This document shows positions 1 through 8,312 of a DNA stretch of 64,000 bases, piece by piece. The DNA is from Brevibacterium sp. W7.2 (GTDB lineage Bacteria; Actinomycetota; Actinomycetes; Actinomycetales; Brevibacteriaceae). The notes beneath the pieces are model-generated. The model searched no databases. It saw nothing but the letters and a program-made list of their open reading frames with translations, and had not been told where the DNA came from. Where the stretch lies: contig NZ_CP073089.1 in NCBI RefSeq assembly GCF_018137945.1, positions 2,604,001 through 2,668,000 of the forward strand, in the 5' to 3' direction. Numbering within the stretch: the first letter of the stretch is position 1; each line of letters starts with the position of its first letter. The position numbers were made by a program, and so were the translations under genes.

Positions 1-509
1 TTCGACCGGTGCACCTCGTCGAGGGCGATGACGAGCCCGGTGCCGTGGGCATCGAGGATCTCGAGGACGGACATGAGGTGGTGCCGGAAGTCCGGCTGCA
101 GCGCGCTCGTCGTCTCCGTCCGGGTGGTCAGACCTCCGGCGCCGCCGGGCAGCGTGAAGCCGACGATCTTCGACTTCGTCGTCTCATGGGCGTCGTGGGC
201 CTCGAGCACTTCGGGCAGTCGGGCCTGCGTGAGCCGGTCGACGAATCCCGGCGACGCCTGCTCCCGGACGGTCAGCCACTGCCGTGACTCCGCGACGTCT
301 TCGAAGATGTTGAGCAGCACCGTCTTGCCGACACCGCGCTGACCGGTGACGAACACGGTCCGTCCCGTGCCGCCGCGCTGATCGAGCGCCCGCGCGAACG
401 CGTTGACCTCCGGTTGGCGACCGACCGCCACAGGCGGTGTCGTGCCGAATCCGGGCCGATACGGCGACTCCTCGTTGGCCGCCGACGACGGCGGGATGAC
501 AATGGTCAT
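1..509 (-). CDS. AAA-type ATP-binding protein, C-terminal part outside window
   Basis: Partial gene: the ATG is at 509-507 and the frame is open to the left edge (169 residues visible). A Walker A motif GQRGVGKT is at residues 56-63 and a Walker B with LDEVH at 163-167. Between them is a short linker typical of stand-alone P-loop ATPases of the AAA/Orc-like (ATPase_2) group. Near residue 30 the protein reads VGRQPEVNAF, the usual N-box start of such domains. The last part of the core and any C-terminal effector domain are missing, so substrate and role cannot be told. Only a weak ribosome-binding-like run of Gs precedes the start. The upstream DNA is unusually AT-rich and carries phased CCGTA repeats (see the regulatory entry). 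Confidence is high for the ATPase, none for a specific function. Confidence 0.8.
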   Translation of the reverse strand, partial: MTIVIPPSSAANEESPYRPGFGTTPPVAVGRQPEVNAFARALDQRGGTGRTVFVTGQRGVGKTVLLNIFEDVAESRQWLTVREQASPGFVDRLTQARLPEVLEAHDAHETTKSKIVGFTLPGGAGGLTTRTETTSALQPDFRHHLMSVLEILDAHGTGLVIALDEVHRS

Positions 510-553
510 CGGGACCCCCAGGTGCGTGTGACGATGCGGTCTTCACTCTCGAC

Positions 554-586
554 CGTACATTACCGTATATTCCGTATTTGCCGTAG
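554..586. promoter_or_regulatory. Four phased CCGTA repeats upstream of the AAA ATPase gene
   Basis: CCGTA occurs at 554, 564, 573 and 582, that is every 9-10 bases or about one helical turn. The tract is AT-rich, unlike the GC-rich surroundings. It lies 45-77 bases upstream of the ATPase start at 509. Such phased repeats are typical of operators bound on one DNA face; no regulator is known here. Confidence 0.45.
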
Positions 587-666
587 GTATATGCCGACAT
601 CACGGGTGCTCCCGATTCCGCGCACCTCACTACCGGTGAGCGTCGCGACGATCAGCGCTCCCGCGA

Positions 667-1317
667 TCACCGCTTCGCAACCCGCACGATGTAGTGCGAC
701 CCGTCGAGACCATCGACGAGAAACGTCGCGCTGTGCGTCGAGTTCGCGCCTGTGACCACCCAATTCGGCTTGAGCACGAACTTGGCCTGTCCCGCCTGTT
801 CGAGGTCGATGCGCATGCCCAGCTTGACGGTCCGCGTCACGCTGGTGCGCACCAGGTTGCGCGCCGCGCGCTCGGCGTCGGTCCGACCAGCGTCGTCTCC
901 GACGAGGTGGGCCCAGGCTGAAGCGCTGTGCCGATCCGAACTCGTCAACGGTTCGGTCCGCGGACTGAAGTCGGCAATTGCGGCGCTCCCCGTCGTGGCG
1001 TTGACGAGGACGTGGACGGTGCCACCGTGGGCTGACTTTCCCTGCCGAGAGAAAACGCCTCGAGTCCGCACGTCGATCGCAATCGACCAGAACGGGTGGG
1101 CCACGGCTCTGGCCTCAGCCTCAGCACCCGGGAGCTTGCGCCGGAACACCGCGACCGCCTCGGCGGCGGTGACCGGGGCCGTCAGCCGGAGGATTCGAGC
1201 GGACCGACGACCGTCACCCGACTCGGGCGCGTCGGACCTGACCTCATCGAGATCGGGCCGCCACCCAGTGTCGGGTGGCCGGTCGGCGGAGTCGGCAGAC
1301 GACATCGGATCACGCAT
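667..1317 (-). CDS. Uncharacterised protein translationally coupled to the sodium symporter
   Basis: 216 residues; no family recognised. The N-terminal 40 residues are Asp/Ser/Arg-rich and probably disordered. The rest is a soluble alpha/beta-looking sequence without membrane segments, signal peptide or cysteine motifs. Its ATG at 1317 lies inside the last codons of the upstream symporter gene (stop at 1310), an 8-base overlap, so translation is probably coupled; a second in-frame ATG at 1302 is possible. It is the third gene of the 94-aa protein/symporter/216-aa operon. By inference it could be a cytosolic partner or regulator of the transporter, but nothing in the sequence proves this. Confidence 0.6.
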   Translation of the reverse strand: MRDPMSSADSADRPPDTGWRPDLDEVRSDAPESGDGRRSARILRLTAPVTAAEAVAVFRRKLPGAEAEARAVAHPFWSIAIDVRTRGVFSRQGKSAHGGTVHVLVNATTGSAAIADFSPRTEPLTSSDRHSASAWAHLVGDDAGRTDAERAARNLVRTSVTRTVKLGMRIDLEQAGQAKFVLKPNWVVTGANSTHSATFLVDGLDGSHYIVRVAKR

Positions 1318-2848
1318 CCTTGGGCACCTGGGAGGAGAGCGCAGCGTTCTGCCCGGTGAGCATCCGTGCGGGAATCGGACCGATCTTCGCGGTCTCCTCG
1401 AGCTCTTCGACGATGTGCGCAGGCACCGGATGAGACCGCTGCGTGGCCAGGGAGACGACGATGATCGCCAGCGTCGAGGTCACGATCCCGACACCCATCG
1501 GGTCGATGCCGGTGACGTCGACGAGTCCGCTGAGCTGCCACCCCACCGAGGACACAGTCCCTGCGACCATCGAGGCGATCGCCCCGGGCACATTGGCCTT
1601 CCTCCACCACGCGGCGGCGACGTAGACGGGGACGAACGCGGCACCGAGCACGGTCGTGGAGAAGATGACCACCTCGGCGACTGCGGGCGGATCGCCCACC
1701 GCCACAACGTAGCCGCCCGCGGCGAGGATGAGGACTGTGAAGCGTGAGACCCACACGGAGGCACGCTCGCTCATGTCCCGTTTGATGAAGCGCTGGAAGA
1801 GGTCCTGACTGGCGATCGTCCCGGACTGCAGCAAAAGGGCATCAGCGGTCGACATGATCGCGGCCATGATGCCTGCCATGACGATGCCGACGGCGAAGCT
1901 CGGCAGCACGGCGTCGGCGACCTGGAACACGGCGAGTTCCGGATTGTCGAGGCCCGGCAGGATGATGAGCGCCATGATGCCGACGATGTAGGGCGCAGGG
2001 ATGAAGAGCAGGTTGAATCCGGTCGCGTAGAGGCTCGCGGCCCTTGCCACCGACGGCTTCTTCATCGCCATGTGGCTGACGTTGACGTGCGGCCACCCCA
2101 TGTACCCGATCGAGAAGACGAGCACAGCGCCGACGATGACGCCCCATTGGACATCGGCGTAGCCGCCGGGGCCCCACATCGTGAGCAGATTCGGGTTGAT
2201 CTCGCCGACCGCCTCATTGCCGGCGGTGAACCCGCCGACGGCCTGGAGCGTGCCGATGAGGATCCACACCATGCCCACGCACATGATGATCGCCTGGACG
2301 AAGTCCGTATAGGCGACCGCGAGGTACCCGCCGAGGAAGGTGTAGAAGACGATGACGCCGACGGCGACGAGGAGGGCCCACGCGTACGGAATCCCAGTGA
2401 CCATCTCGAGGCCGCGACCGCCGGCGATGAACTGGCTCATGACGTAGAAGAAGATGCAGAACAGGGCGATGGGGGCGGCGATCGCCCGGATCCACTTCGA
2501 CGGGTACCTCTGTTCGAGATAGCCGATCGACGTCAGCGACCCGAGGATCTGGGAGAGCTTGCGCATCCGCCGGCCGAGGATCGAGAGGTTGAGCACCCCG
2601 CCGCCGATGTCCCCCATCGCGTACCACAGCGAGAAGTACCCCTGCGTGTAGCCGAGGGACCCGGCGCCGAGGAACATGTACCCCGACATCGATGAGGACT
2701 GGAGTCGCAGAGCCGTGACCGCCGGTCCCAGGCTGCGTCCACCGAGGAGGTACCCCTCCGAACCCTGGGACCCGATCCGCATCGTCCACACGCCGATTCC
2801 GGCCATGGCGATGAAGTAGATGATGAGGAACCACGTCTCGATATTCAT
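1310..2848 (-). CDS. Sodium:solute symporter (SSS family, PutP/PanF-like)
   Basis: 512 residues, the usual size for a 13-helix LeuT-fold sodium symporter. The family signature GGRSLGPAVTAL is at residues 36-47. It is followed by SSSMSGYMFLG in helix 2, the unwound region lined by substrate and Na+ ligands, and by FLGGYLAVAYTDFVQ in the fifth/sixth helix region, as in PutP and PanF. The substrate is probably a small organic anion or amino acid such as proline or pantothenate; sequence alone does not decide. The gene overlaps the preceding 94-aa gene by ATGA (2845-2848) and the following 216-aa gene by 8 bases, so all three are one transcription unit. Confidence 0.88.
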   Translation of the reverse strand: MNIETWFLIIYFIAMAGIGVWTMRIGSQGSEGYLLGGRSLGPAVTALRLQSSSMSGYMFLGAGSLGYTQGYFSLWYAMGDIGGGVLNLSILGRRMRKLSQILGSLTSIGYLEQRYPSKWIRAIAAPIALFCIFFYVMSQFIAGGRGLEMVTGIPYAWALLVAVGVIVFYTFLGGYLAVAYTDFVQAIIMCVGMVWILIGTLQAVGGFTAGNEAVGEINPNLLTMWGPGGYADVQWGVIVGAVLVFSIGYMGWPHVNVSHMAMKKPSVARAASLYATGFNLLFIPAPYIVGIMALIILPGLDNPELAVFQVADAVLPSFAVGIVMAGIMAAIMSTADALLLQSGTIASQDLFQRFIKRDMSERASVWVSRFTVLILAAGGYVVAVGDPPAVAEVVIFSTTVLGAAFVPVYVAAAWWRKANVPGAIASMVAGTVSSVGWQLSGLVDVTGIDPMGVGIVTSTLAIIVVSLATQRSHPVPAHIVEELEETAKIGPIPARMLTGQNAALSSQVPKDA

Positions 2849-3129
2849 GACCGGTCTCCGGATCCATGCGTCGGGGTGACCGTGCCGGTGGGTCCGCCCG
2901 GTCCGTCGGTGAGGGGACCGGGTGCGCCGTCGGCAGCGTCCTCAGCACCCCAGCGGCGTGAGAGGAACACGAAGACGAGGGTGTAGATCACCCAGAGCGC
3001 GGGGATGCCGAAGATGATGACGACGGTCGTCGTCGGCAGACCGAACACGAGAACCACCTCTTTGTGATGCGGGACGGAGCGCAGCAGGTGGAGACCGTGC
3101 TCCGCGCTGCGCGTCTGTGTCTGCGACAC
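2845..3129 (-). CDS. Small membrane protein, probable partner of the symporter
   Basis: 94 residues. One strongly hydrophobic stretch, about residues 23-56, is followed by an Arg-Arg-Trp-Gly positive-inside sequence and a Gly/Pro/Asp-rich tail. The start is a GTG at 3129 with no clear ribosome-binding site. The stop overlaps the symporter start (ATGA). Small membrane proteins encoded just before SSS symporters (for example YhdT before PanF) are common; this one fits by size, position and topology, though sequence identity to YhdT is not obvious to me. By inference it may be an accessory subunit. Confidence 0.6.
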   Translation of the reverse strand: MSQTQTRSAEHGLHLLRSVPHHKEVVLVFGLPTTTVVIIFGIPALWVIYTLVFVFLSRRWGAEDAADGAPGPLTDGPGGPTGTVTPTHGSGDRS

Positions 3130-3261
3130 TACCGCGCAACCCGAGCATGCGTCTCACCCGCCCCCTCGTCGTGACAAGATAGGACGAGCTCAGCGCGGTG
3201 CGACGGCCTCTGCGGTCGGGGACCGTGCACGACCGTCTTCACCGACCGATGGGAGTCACGC

Positions 3262-5289
3262 ATGGACAGGACCGAACTCTGGCAGCCGAGCCCGCAGCGC
3301 ATCGAGGGCTCGCAGCTCCGGGCGTTCATGGCCCGGCTCGCCGACACCCACGGGGTTCAGACGCGCGACTACGCCGACCTCCACGCATGGAGCGTCTCCC
3401 ACCTCGATGAGTTCTGGGAGGCCATCTGGTCCCACTTCGACGTCATCGGCGAGCGCGGCACCGGTCCCGTCCGGGAGGGCGATTCGATCTCCGCGACCCG
3501 CTGGTTCCCCGGCGCCGCCCTCAACTACGCGGAGAACCTGCTCCGGCAGGCCGAGGCGACCCCGGACGCCGAGGCGGTCGTCGGCCTCCACGAAACCGGT
3601 GCTCGGGAGACCCTGACGTGGGCGCAGCTGCGCGCCCAAGTCGCCTCGCTCGCCGCCCATCTGCGCCGCCTCGGCGTCGGTCCCGGCGACACCGTGTGCG
3701 CGGTGCTGCCCGCCATCGTCCAGACCCCGGTCGCCCTGCTCGCGACGGCGAGCCTCGGCGCGATCTGGTCGGTCGTCAACACCGACTTCGGGGTCGACGG
3801 CATCGCCGACCGCTTCGCCCAGATCGAACCGCGCGTCCTCTTCACCGTCGACTCCCATGAGTTCGGCGGCACCCACCGCGACCAGCTGGCCCAGCTGCCG
3901 GCCGTCCTCGAGGCCCTGCCGACCGTGCGCCACCACATCCTCGTCGACACCCTCACACAGCAGGCTGCCGGCGACCACGAAGCCAGCGGAGTCACCGGCA
4001 GCGACGCAGATGCCGCCTCCCTCACGGTGCCGAGCGCACGCTGGAGCGAGATCATCGCCGAGGAGGCGCAGCCGCAGTACGAGCGGGTCGACTTCTCCCA
4101 TCCGCTCTGGGTGCTCTACTCCTCCGGCACGACCGGCCGGCCCAAGGGCATCGTCCACTCCCACGGCGGGGTCGTCCTCGAATCGCTCAAGGCCAATGCC
4201 CTCCAGTACGACGTCCGCCCCGGCGACCGCGTCCACTTCGCGGTCTCGACGACGTGGATGGTCTGGAACCTCATGATCGACGCGATGATGCGCGGGGCGA
4301 CGATCATCACCTACGACGGCGCCCCGACCTGGCAGCGACCGGATCGACATCTGGCGATCTGCAGCGCGGAGCGTGCGACCCTCTTCTGCGCGGGGGCCGC
4401 GGTCCTCTCGATCGGTGCCCGCGCCGGGGCGGTGCCGAAGGACGACCTCGACTTCACATCCCTGCGCACGATCATCTCGACCGGCTCTCCCCTGCCGGCG
4501 GAGACCTGGACGTGGGCGTACGAGGCGATCAGAGCCGACATGCTCGTCGGCTCCGACTCCGGCGGCACGGACGTCGCCTCGGGCATCCTCGGGTCGAACC
4601 CGCTCGGTGCCGTGTGGCTCGGCGAGCTGCAGGGCCCCTACCTCGGCGTCGACGCCCGCATCGTCGACGGCGACGGGCAGAGCGTCGAGGGAGAGGTCGG
4701 CGAGCTCGTCATCGCCGCCCCGATGCCCTCGATGCCCGTGATGTTCTGGAACGACCCGGACGGGTCGAAGTACCGGGCGGCGTACTTCGACGACTTCGCG
4801 GGCCTGTGGCGGCAGGGCGATTGGGCGACGAAGATCCCCGGCGGCGGATACGTCATCCACGGCCGGTCGGACGCGACGATCAATCGGGGCGGCATCCGCA
4901 TGGGCTCGGCCGACATCACCCACGTCGTCGATCAGGTGCCCGGTGTCGCCGAATCGATGGTCCTCGGTGCCGAACTGCCCGGCGGCGGGTACTTCATGCC
5001 GCTGTTCGTCGTGCCCGACCCGGGCACGGAGGTCGACGCTGACCTGAGATCCGCGATCACCGAGGCGATCCGCTCCCGCCTGTCCCCGCGCTACGTGCCC
5101 GATGAGATCATCGCGGCCCCCGGCATCCCGAAGACGCGGACGGGCAAGACGATGGAGGTGCCGATCAAACGCGTCATCCAGGGCGGTGATCCGGCGGCCG
5201 TCAATCGCACGACCGCGGTCGACCCGACGATCGTCGACTGGTACGTCGACGTCGCCCGCGACGTCGCGCAGCGCCACCCCACCGGCTGA
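3262..5289 (+). CDS. Acetoacetate--CoA ligase (acetoacetyl-CoA synthetase)
   Basis: 675 residues, the normal length for acetoacetyl-CoA synthetase of the acyl-adenylate-forming superfamily. It converts acetoacetate, ATP and CoA to acetoacetyl-CoA, allowing use of ketone bodies or recycling of leucine and polyhydroxybutyrate carbon. The N-terminal domain (WFPGAALNYAENLL near residues 80-95), the P-loop YSSGTTGRPKG near 286-296 and the C-terminal catalytic lysine region TRTGKTMEVPIKR near 623-635 are all present. GGGAG lies 8 bases before the ATG. The next gene converges with only 4 bases between stops, so no separate terminator fits there. Acetyl- or propionyl-CoA synthetase is less likely because of the length and the AACS-type N-terminus. 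Confidence 0.88.
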   Translation: MDRTELWQPSPQRIEGSQLRAFMARLADTHGVQTRDYADLHAWSVSHLDEFWEAIWSHFDVIGERGTGPVREGDSISATRWFPGAALNYAENLLRQAEATPDAEAVVGLHETGARETLTWAQLRAQVASLAAHLRRLGVGPGDTVCAVLPAIVQTPVALLATASLGAIWSVVNTDFGVDGIADRFAQIEPRVLFTVDSHEFGGTHRDQLAQLPAVLEALPTVRHHILVDTLTQQAAGDHEASGVTGSDADAASLTVPSARWSEIIAEEAQPQYERVDFSHPLWVLYSSGTTGRPKGIVHSHGGVVLESLKANALQYDVRPGDRVHFAVSTTWMVWNLMIDAMMRGATIITYDGAPTWQRPDRHLAICSAERATLFCAGAAVLSIGARAGAVPKDDLDFTSLRTIISTGSPLPAETWTWAYEAIRADMLVGSDSGGTDVASGILGSNPLGAVWLGELQGPYLGVDARIVDGDGQSVEGEVGELVIAAPMPSMPVMFWNDPDGSKYRAAYFDDFAGLWRQGDWATKIPGGGYVIHGRSDATINRGGIRMGSADITHVVDQVPGVAESMVLGAELPGGGYFMPLFVVPDPGTEVDADLRSAITEAIRSRLSPRYVPDEIIAAPGIPKTRTGKTMEVPIKRVIQGGDPAAVNRTTAVDPTIVDWYVDVARDVAQRHPTG

Positions 5290-5293
5290 TGTC

Positions 5294-6916
5294 CTAGTCG
5301 ACGCGGAAGTCCCGGTCGTGCAGACCCGTCGCACTGCCGGGGATCGCCGGCCTGCGGTCGGAGATCTGGACGTTGCCGTCCTTGTCCGTCGCCCGCACAG
5401 TCACCGTGTGCGACCCGGGTGCGACTCCGGTGAAGACGAACCGCCACTGCCGCCACGTGTCGACGGTGAGCTCCTCGCTGAGTTCGGCGGTGTTCCAGTC
5501 GCCGTTGTCGATGCGCACCTGCACCTGCTCGATCCCGGAATGCTGCGCCCACGCCATGCCCGCGGTCACGACTCGCCCGTCCTGTGCCGCCACGGTCGAC
5601 CCGGCCCGGGGCACGTCGACGCGGGAGGCCACGAGCACGGGTCCGTGGGTCGACCAGCCGCGCGTCGTCCAGTACGCCTGCTTGTCGGCGAACCGAGTGA
5701 CCTCGAGACTCGTCACCCATTTCGTCGCAGACACGAACCCGTAGAGCCCGGGCACGACGAGGCGGGCGGGAAAGCCGTGGTCGCGCGGCAGGGGCTCACC
5801 ATTCATCCCCACGGCCAGCAGGGCGGCGCGGTCGTCGGTGAGGACCTCGAGCGGCGTCGAGGCGGTGAAGCCGTCATCGGATCCCGACAGCACCATGTCC
5901 GCGCCTGCCTGCGGACCGGCCCGGGCGAGGAGTTCGCGGATCGGGTAGCCCAGCCATTTCGCGTTCCCGATGAGGTCGCCGCCGACCTCGTTCGACACGC
6001 AGGTCAGCGTCACATAGTGCTCTTCGAGCGGGAGGCCGAGGAGCTCCTCCATCGTCACCGTCACCTCCCGGTCGACCATGCCGTGGATGCGCAGCGACCA
6101 CGAATCCGCGGCGACCGCGGGCGGGACGAGGGCCGTGTCGATGCGGTAGAACTCCGCATTCGGGGTGACGATCGGCGCGAGGTCCTCGATGTCGAGCTCG
6201 GCACCGTCCGGGACCGGAGGCGCCGAGGAGGCCGGGCGCGGCAGGACGAGCCGGGTGACCGTGCCTGCCGCATTCCGTGCGAGCACCGCCGCCGACTGCC
6301 CGGCGGCGATCGCGGCGATGCCGAGGGCGCTCAGACCCGCGGCGATGCCGAAGAACATCCGCCGATCCGGCCCGGCGTCGGTCGGCGGGGCGCCGGCAGG
6401 TGGAACCGCGTCGGACAGACCGGTCCCGCCGGGACCGACCCCGACGAGGTGCGTCTGCTCCGGCGCGGCCGCGACCAGGGCCGGCTCCGGAGCGCCGAGG
6501 CGCAGCAGCCCGAGGTAGACGGCGCAGCCGAGCAGCACGCCGCCGAGCGCGGGAGCGAAGTCGAGCAGCGTTCCGCCCGTCGTGAAGAGCAGCACGATCG
6601 GGAGGACCCCGAGACCGGCGAGGAGGACGAGTGAGAGTCCCCGCCGGGTGCGCCCGAGCAGACCGATGAGGCCGCCGACGATGACGCCGACGGCGGCGAT
6701 CGTGATGATGAGGGCGAGTTTGTCATGCGTCCCGAACACCGCGATGGCGGCCTTGATGAGCACCGTCGGCATGAGCGGGATGAGCGTCTGCCCGAAGACG
6801 AGCAGCGGCGCCGAGGCGGTCGAGAGCACCCCGGCGAGGAACTCGGAGGCGCCGAAGTAGACGAGGGCGGCGACCGCGCCGGCGGTGGCGAAGACGAGCG
6901 TGCGGCGGCCGGCCAT
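5294..6916 (-). CDS. Membrane-anchored molybdopterin oxidoreductase (sulfite oxidase fold)
   Basis: 540 residues. The N-terminal ~190 residues hold about five hydrophobic helices. A linker with PPAGAPPTDAG follows, then a short further hydrophobic segment. The C-terminal ~300 residues form an oxidoreductase-molybdopterin domain followed by a Mo-co dimerisation (Ig-like) domain. The conserved Mo-ligating cysteine is visible in YVTLTCVSNEVGGDLIGNAKW, and the W-x-G-x-P-L/I motif (WLGYPIREL) follows. By family this is a sulfite-oxidase or YedY-like enzyme facing the outside; the true electron donor is unknown. The gene starts 3 bases after the stop of the 109-aa gene and is probably translated with it. 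Confidence 0.85.
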   Translation of the reverse strand: MAGRRTLVFATAGAVAALVYFGASEFLAGVLSTASAPLLVFGQTLIPLMPTVLIKAAIAVFGTHDKLALIITIAAVGVIVGGLIGLLGRTRRGLSLVLLAGLGVLPIVLLFTTGGTLLDFAPALGGVLLGCAVYLGLLRLGAPEPALVAAAPEQTHLVGVGPGGTGLSDAVPPAGAPPTDAGPDRRMFFGIAAGLSALGIAAIAAGQSAAVLARNAAGTVTRLVLPRPASSAPPVPDGAELDIEDLAPIVTPNAEFYRIDTALVPPAVAADSWSLRIHGMVDREVTVTMEELLGLPLEEHYVTLTCVSNEVGGDLIGNAKWLGYPIRELLARAGPQAGADMVLSGSDDGFTASTPLEVLTDDRAALLAVGMNGEPLPRDHGFPARLVVPGLYGFVSATKWVTSLEVTRFADKQAYWTTRGWSTHGPVLVASRVDVPRAGSTVAAQDGRVVTAGMAWAQHSGIEQVQVRIDNGDWNTAELSEELTVDTWRQWRFVFTGVAPGSHTVTVRATDKDGNVQISDRRPAIPGSATGLHDRDFRVD

Positions 6917-6919
6917 GGT

Positions 6920-7249
6920 CTAGGCCAGGTTCCGACGGAGGTCGACGGCGGCGGTGTGGAGACGCTCGAGCATCTCCTGCCCCCGTGCGGGCGGCAGGGT
7001 CTTCGCGGCGGCGATCCCGGTGTCGATGAGGACGACGACCTGATCGGCGAGACTGTGGTCGCCGATATCGGGCACCGGGCGCCCCGCCGAGCCGATCCGC
7101 GAGAACTCCGCGAGCGCCTCGGCGATGGTCTGCCTCCGCGTCCCCGCCGCGGACTCCCCGACCTGCACGAGCTGGGTGGGGGTGAGGCCGATGATGCGGA
7201 TACGCAGACGGCGGACCTCGGTGTCGAGGTCCGCCGTCGTGTCGTTCAT
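6920..7249 (-). CDS. Uncharacterised 109-aa protein, co-transcribed with the molybdoenzyme
   Basis: 109 residues, helical and charged, no membrane segment or signal peptide; no family recognised. Start codon ATG at 7249. A clean -10 box TAGGAT (7261-7256) sits exactly 6 bases upstream with no ribosome-binding site between, so the transcript is probably leaderless. The gene ends 3 bases before the start of the molybdopterin oxidoreductase gene. Function unknown; it could be a chaperone or merely a co-expressed neighbour. Confidence 0.65.
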   Translation of the reverse strand: MNDTTADLDTEVRRLRIRIIGLTPTQLVQVGESAAGTRRQTIAEALAEFSRIGSAGRPVPDIGDHSLADQVVVLIDTGIAAAKTLPPARGQEMLERLHTAAVDLRRNLA

Positions 7250-7261
7250 GTGCTCATCCTA

Positions 7262-7279
7262 CGCGCCGGATTCGGCGCG
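7262..7279 (-). terminator. Hairpin after the Bax-inhibitor-like gene
   Basis: Perfect 7-bp arms CGCGCCG / CGGCGCG with a 4-base loop, seven bases past the stop at 7286. There is no T-tract, as is usual in high-GC actinobacteria. Confidence 0.5.
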
Positions 7280-7285
7280 CAGGCC

Positions 7286-8083
7286 TCAGTTCCTGAAGTA
7301 GGAGAGGAGGCGCAGGATTTCGATGTAGAGCCAGACGAGCGTGGTCATGAGCGAGAACGCGCACAGCCACGAGAAGCGCTCGGGAATGCGCTGCTTGACG
7401 CCTTCCTCGATCATCTGGAAGTCCATGATCAGGGTCATCGCGGCGAGCACGGTCGCGACGATGCCGATGACGATGCCCAGCGGGATGCCGAAGATCTCGA
7501 TCGAGCGGGCGCCGCCGGTGCCGGTGAAGAGGGCGAAGCCGAAGTTGATGAGCGAGAACACGGCGTAGCCGCCGACGGCGATGAGCATGAACTTCATCAT
7601 CTTCGAGCCGTAGCGCACACCCTTGAACTTGAAGAGGGCGAGCATGACACCGAAGACGGACAGCGTCGCGAGCACGGCCTGGAGGACGATGCCGTCCCAC
7701 TGGGCTTCGAAGATCGCGGAGATGCCGCCGAGGAACACGCCCTGGAACGCGGCGTAGCCGATGATGAGGCCCTTGTTCGGTTCGCGCTTGAACGCGTTGA
7801 CGAGACCGAGGACGAGGCCGATGAGCATCGCCGGGAAGGCGAGCACGGGCACGAACCATCCGAGGACGGCGCCGGCGAGGAGGATCGCGAAGAGGATGCC
7901 CGTCTTCATCATGACGTCGTCGTACGTCATCGCCCGGTCGTCGACGGGACGACCGGTGTTGCGCTCCTGCGCTGCCGGCTGGTTGAACAGGTCGTTGAGC
8001 TGCTGGTCGGACATGACCGGCTGCTGGTTGCGTCCGGCTTGGACGCCTTCTCTGATGGTGCGGTCCATCATGGGGTTACTCAC
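7286..8083 (-). CDS. Bax inhibitor-1/YccA family membrane protein
   Basis: 265 residues with seven hydrophobic helices, the BI-1-like (TMBIM) fold. Many bacterial members are pH-sensitive Ca2+ leak channels or interact with the FtsH protease; the role here is unknown. The N-terminal 60 residues are soluble and include a Gln/Asn-rich stretch. The conserved C-terminal features DFQMIEEGVKQ and WLYIEILRLLSYF are intact. I chose the GTG at 8083 rather than an ATG further upstream because AAAGGA stands 8 bases before it. The longer version would add 30 residues with no resemblance to the family. A candidate promoter lies about 65 bases upstream. Confidence 0.85.
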   Translation of the reverse strand: MSNPMMDRTIREGVQAGRNQQPVMSDQQLNDLFNQPAAQERNTGRPVDDRAMTYDDVMMKTGILFAILLAGAVLGWFVPVLAFPAMLIGLVLGLVNAFKREPNKGLIIGYAAFQGVFLGGISAIFEAQWDGIVLQAVLATLSVFGVMLALFKFKGVRYGSKMMKFMLIAVGGYAVFSLINFGFALFTGTGGARSIEIFGIPLGIVIGIVATVLAAMTLIMDFQMIEEGVKQRIPERFSWLCAFSLMTTLVWLYIEILRLLSYFRN

Positions 8084-8145
8084 GGTCGAGATCCTTTCGA
8101 TCTGAGTAGTGGTCTCGCCGTCTGGCGAGTCGAACGTCGCTTGCC

Positions 8146-8174
8146 AGTCTAGCCGGATCACCTGGACGGTCACT
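8146..8174 (-). promoter_or_regulatory. Candidate promoter of the Bax-inhibitor-like gene
   Basis: On the minus strand AGTGAC (8174-8169) is followed after 17 bases by TAGACT (8151-8146), a good match to an actinobacterial housekeeping promoter. The resulting 5' leader of about 60 bases contains a small CTCGCC/GGCGAG hairpin at 8114-8129. An inverted repeat GTTGCA-N4-TGCAAC lies further upstream at 8202-8217 and could be an operator. Confidence 0.45.
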
Positions 8175-8312
8175 GAGGACTGCGGGGTCCGGGGACAGAG
8201 CGTTGCATGATTGCAACACTTCTGCCGACCCGGGTATTCCGCTGCCGGTACGACGCCCGGCCGTCCCCGGCGCGCGAATGGCTGCGGTGGACCGCCTCGG
8301 CGAGGTGGGGGC

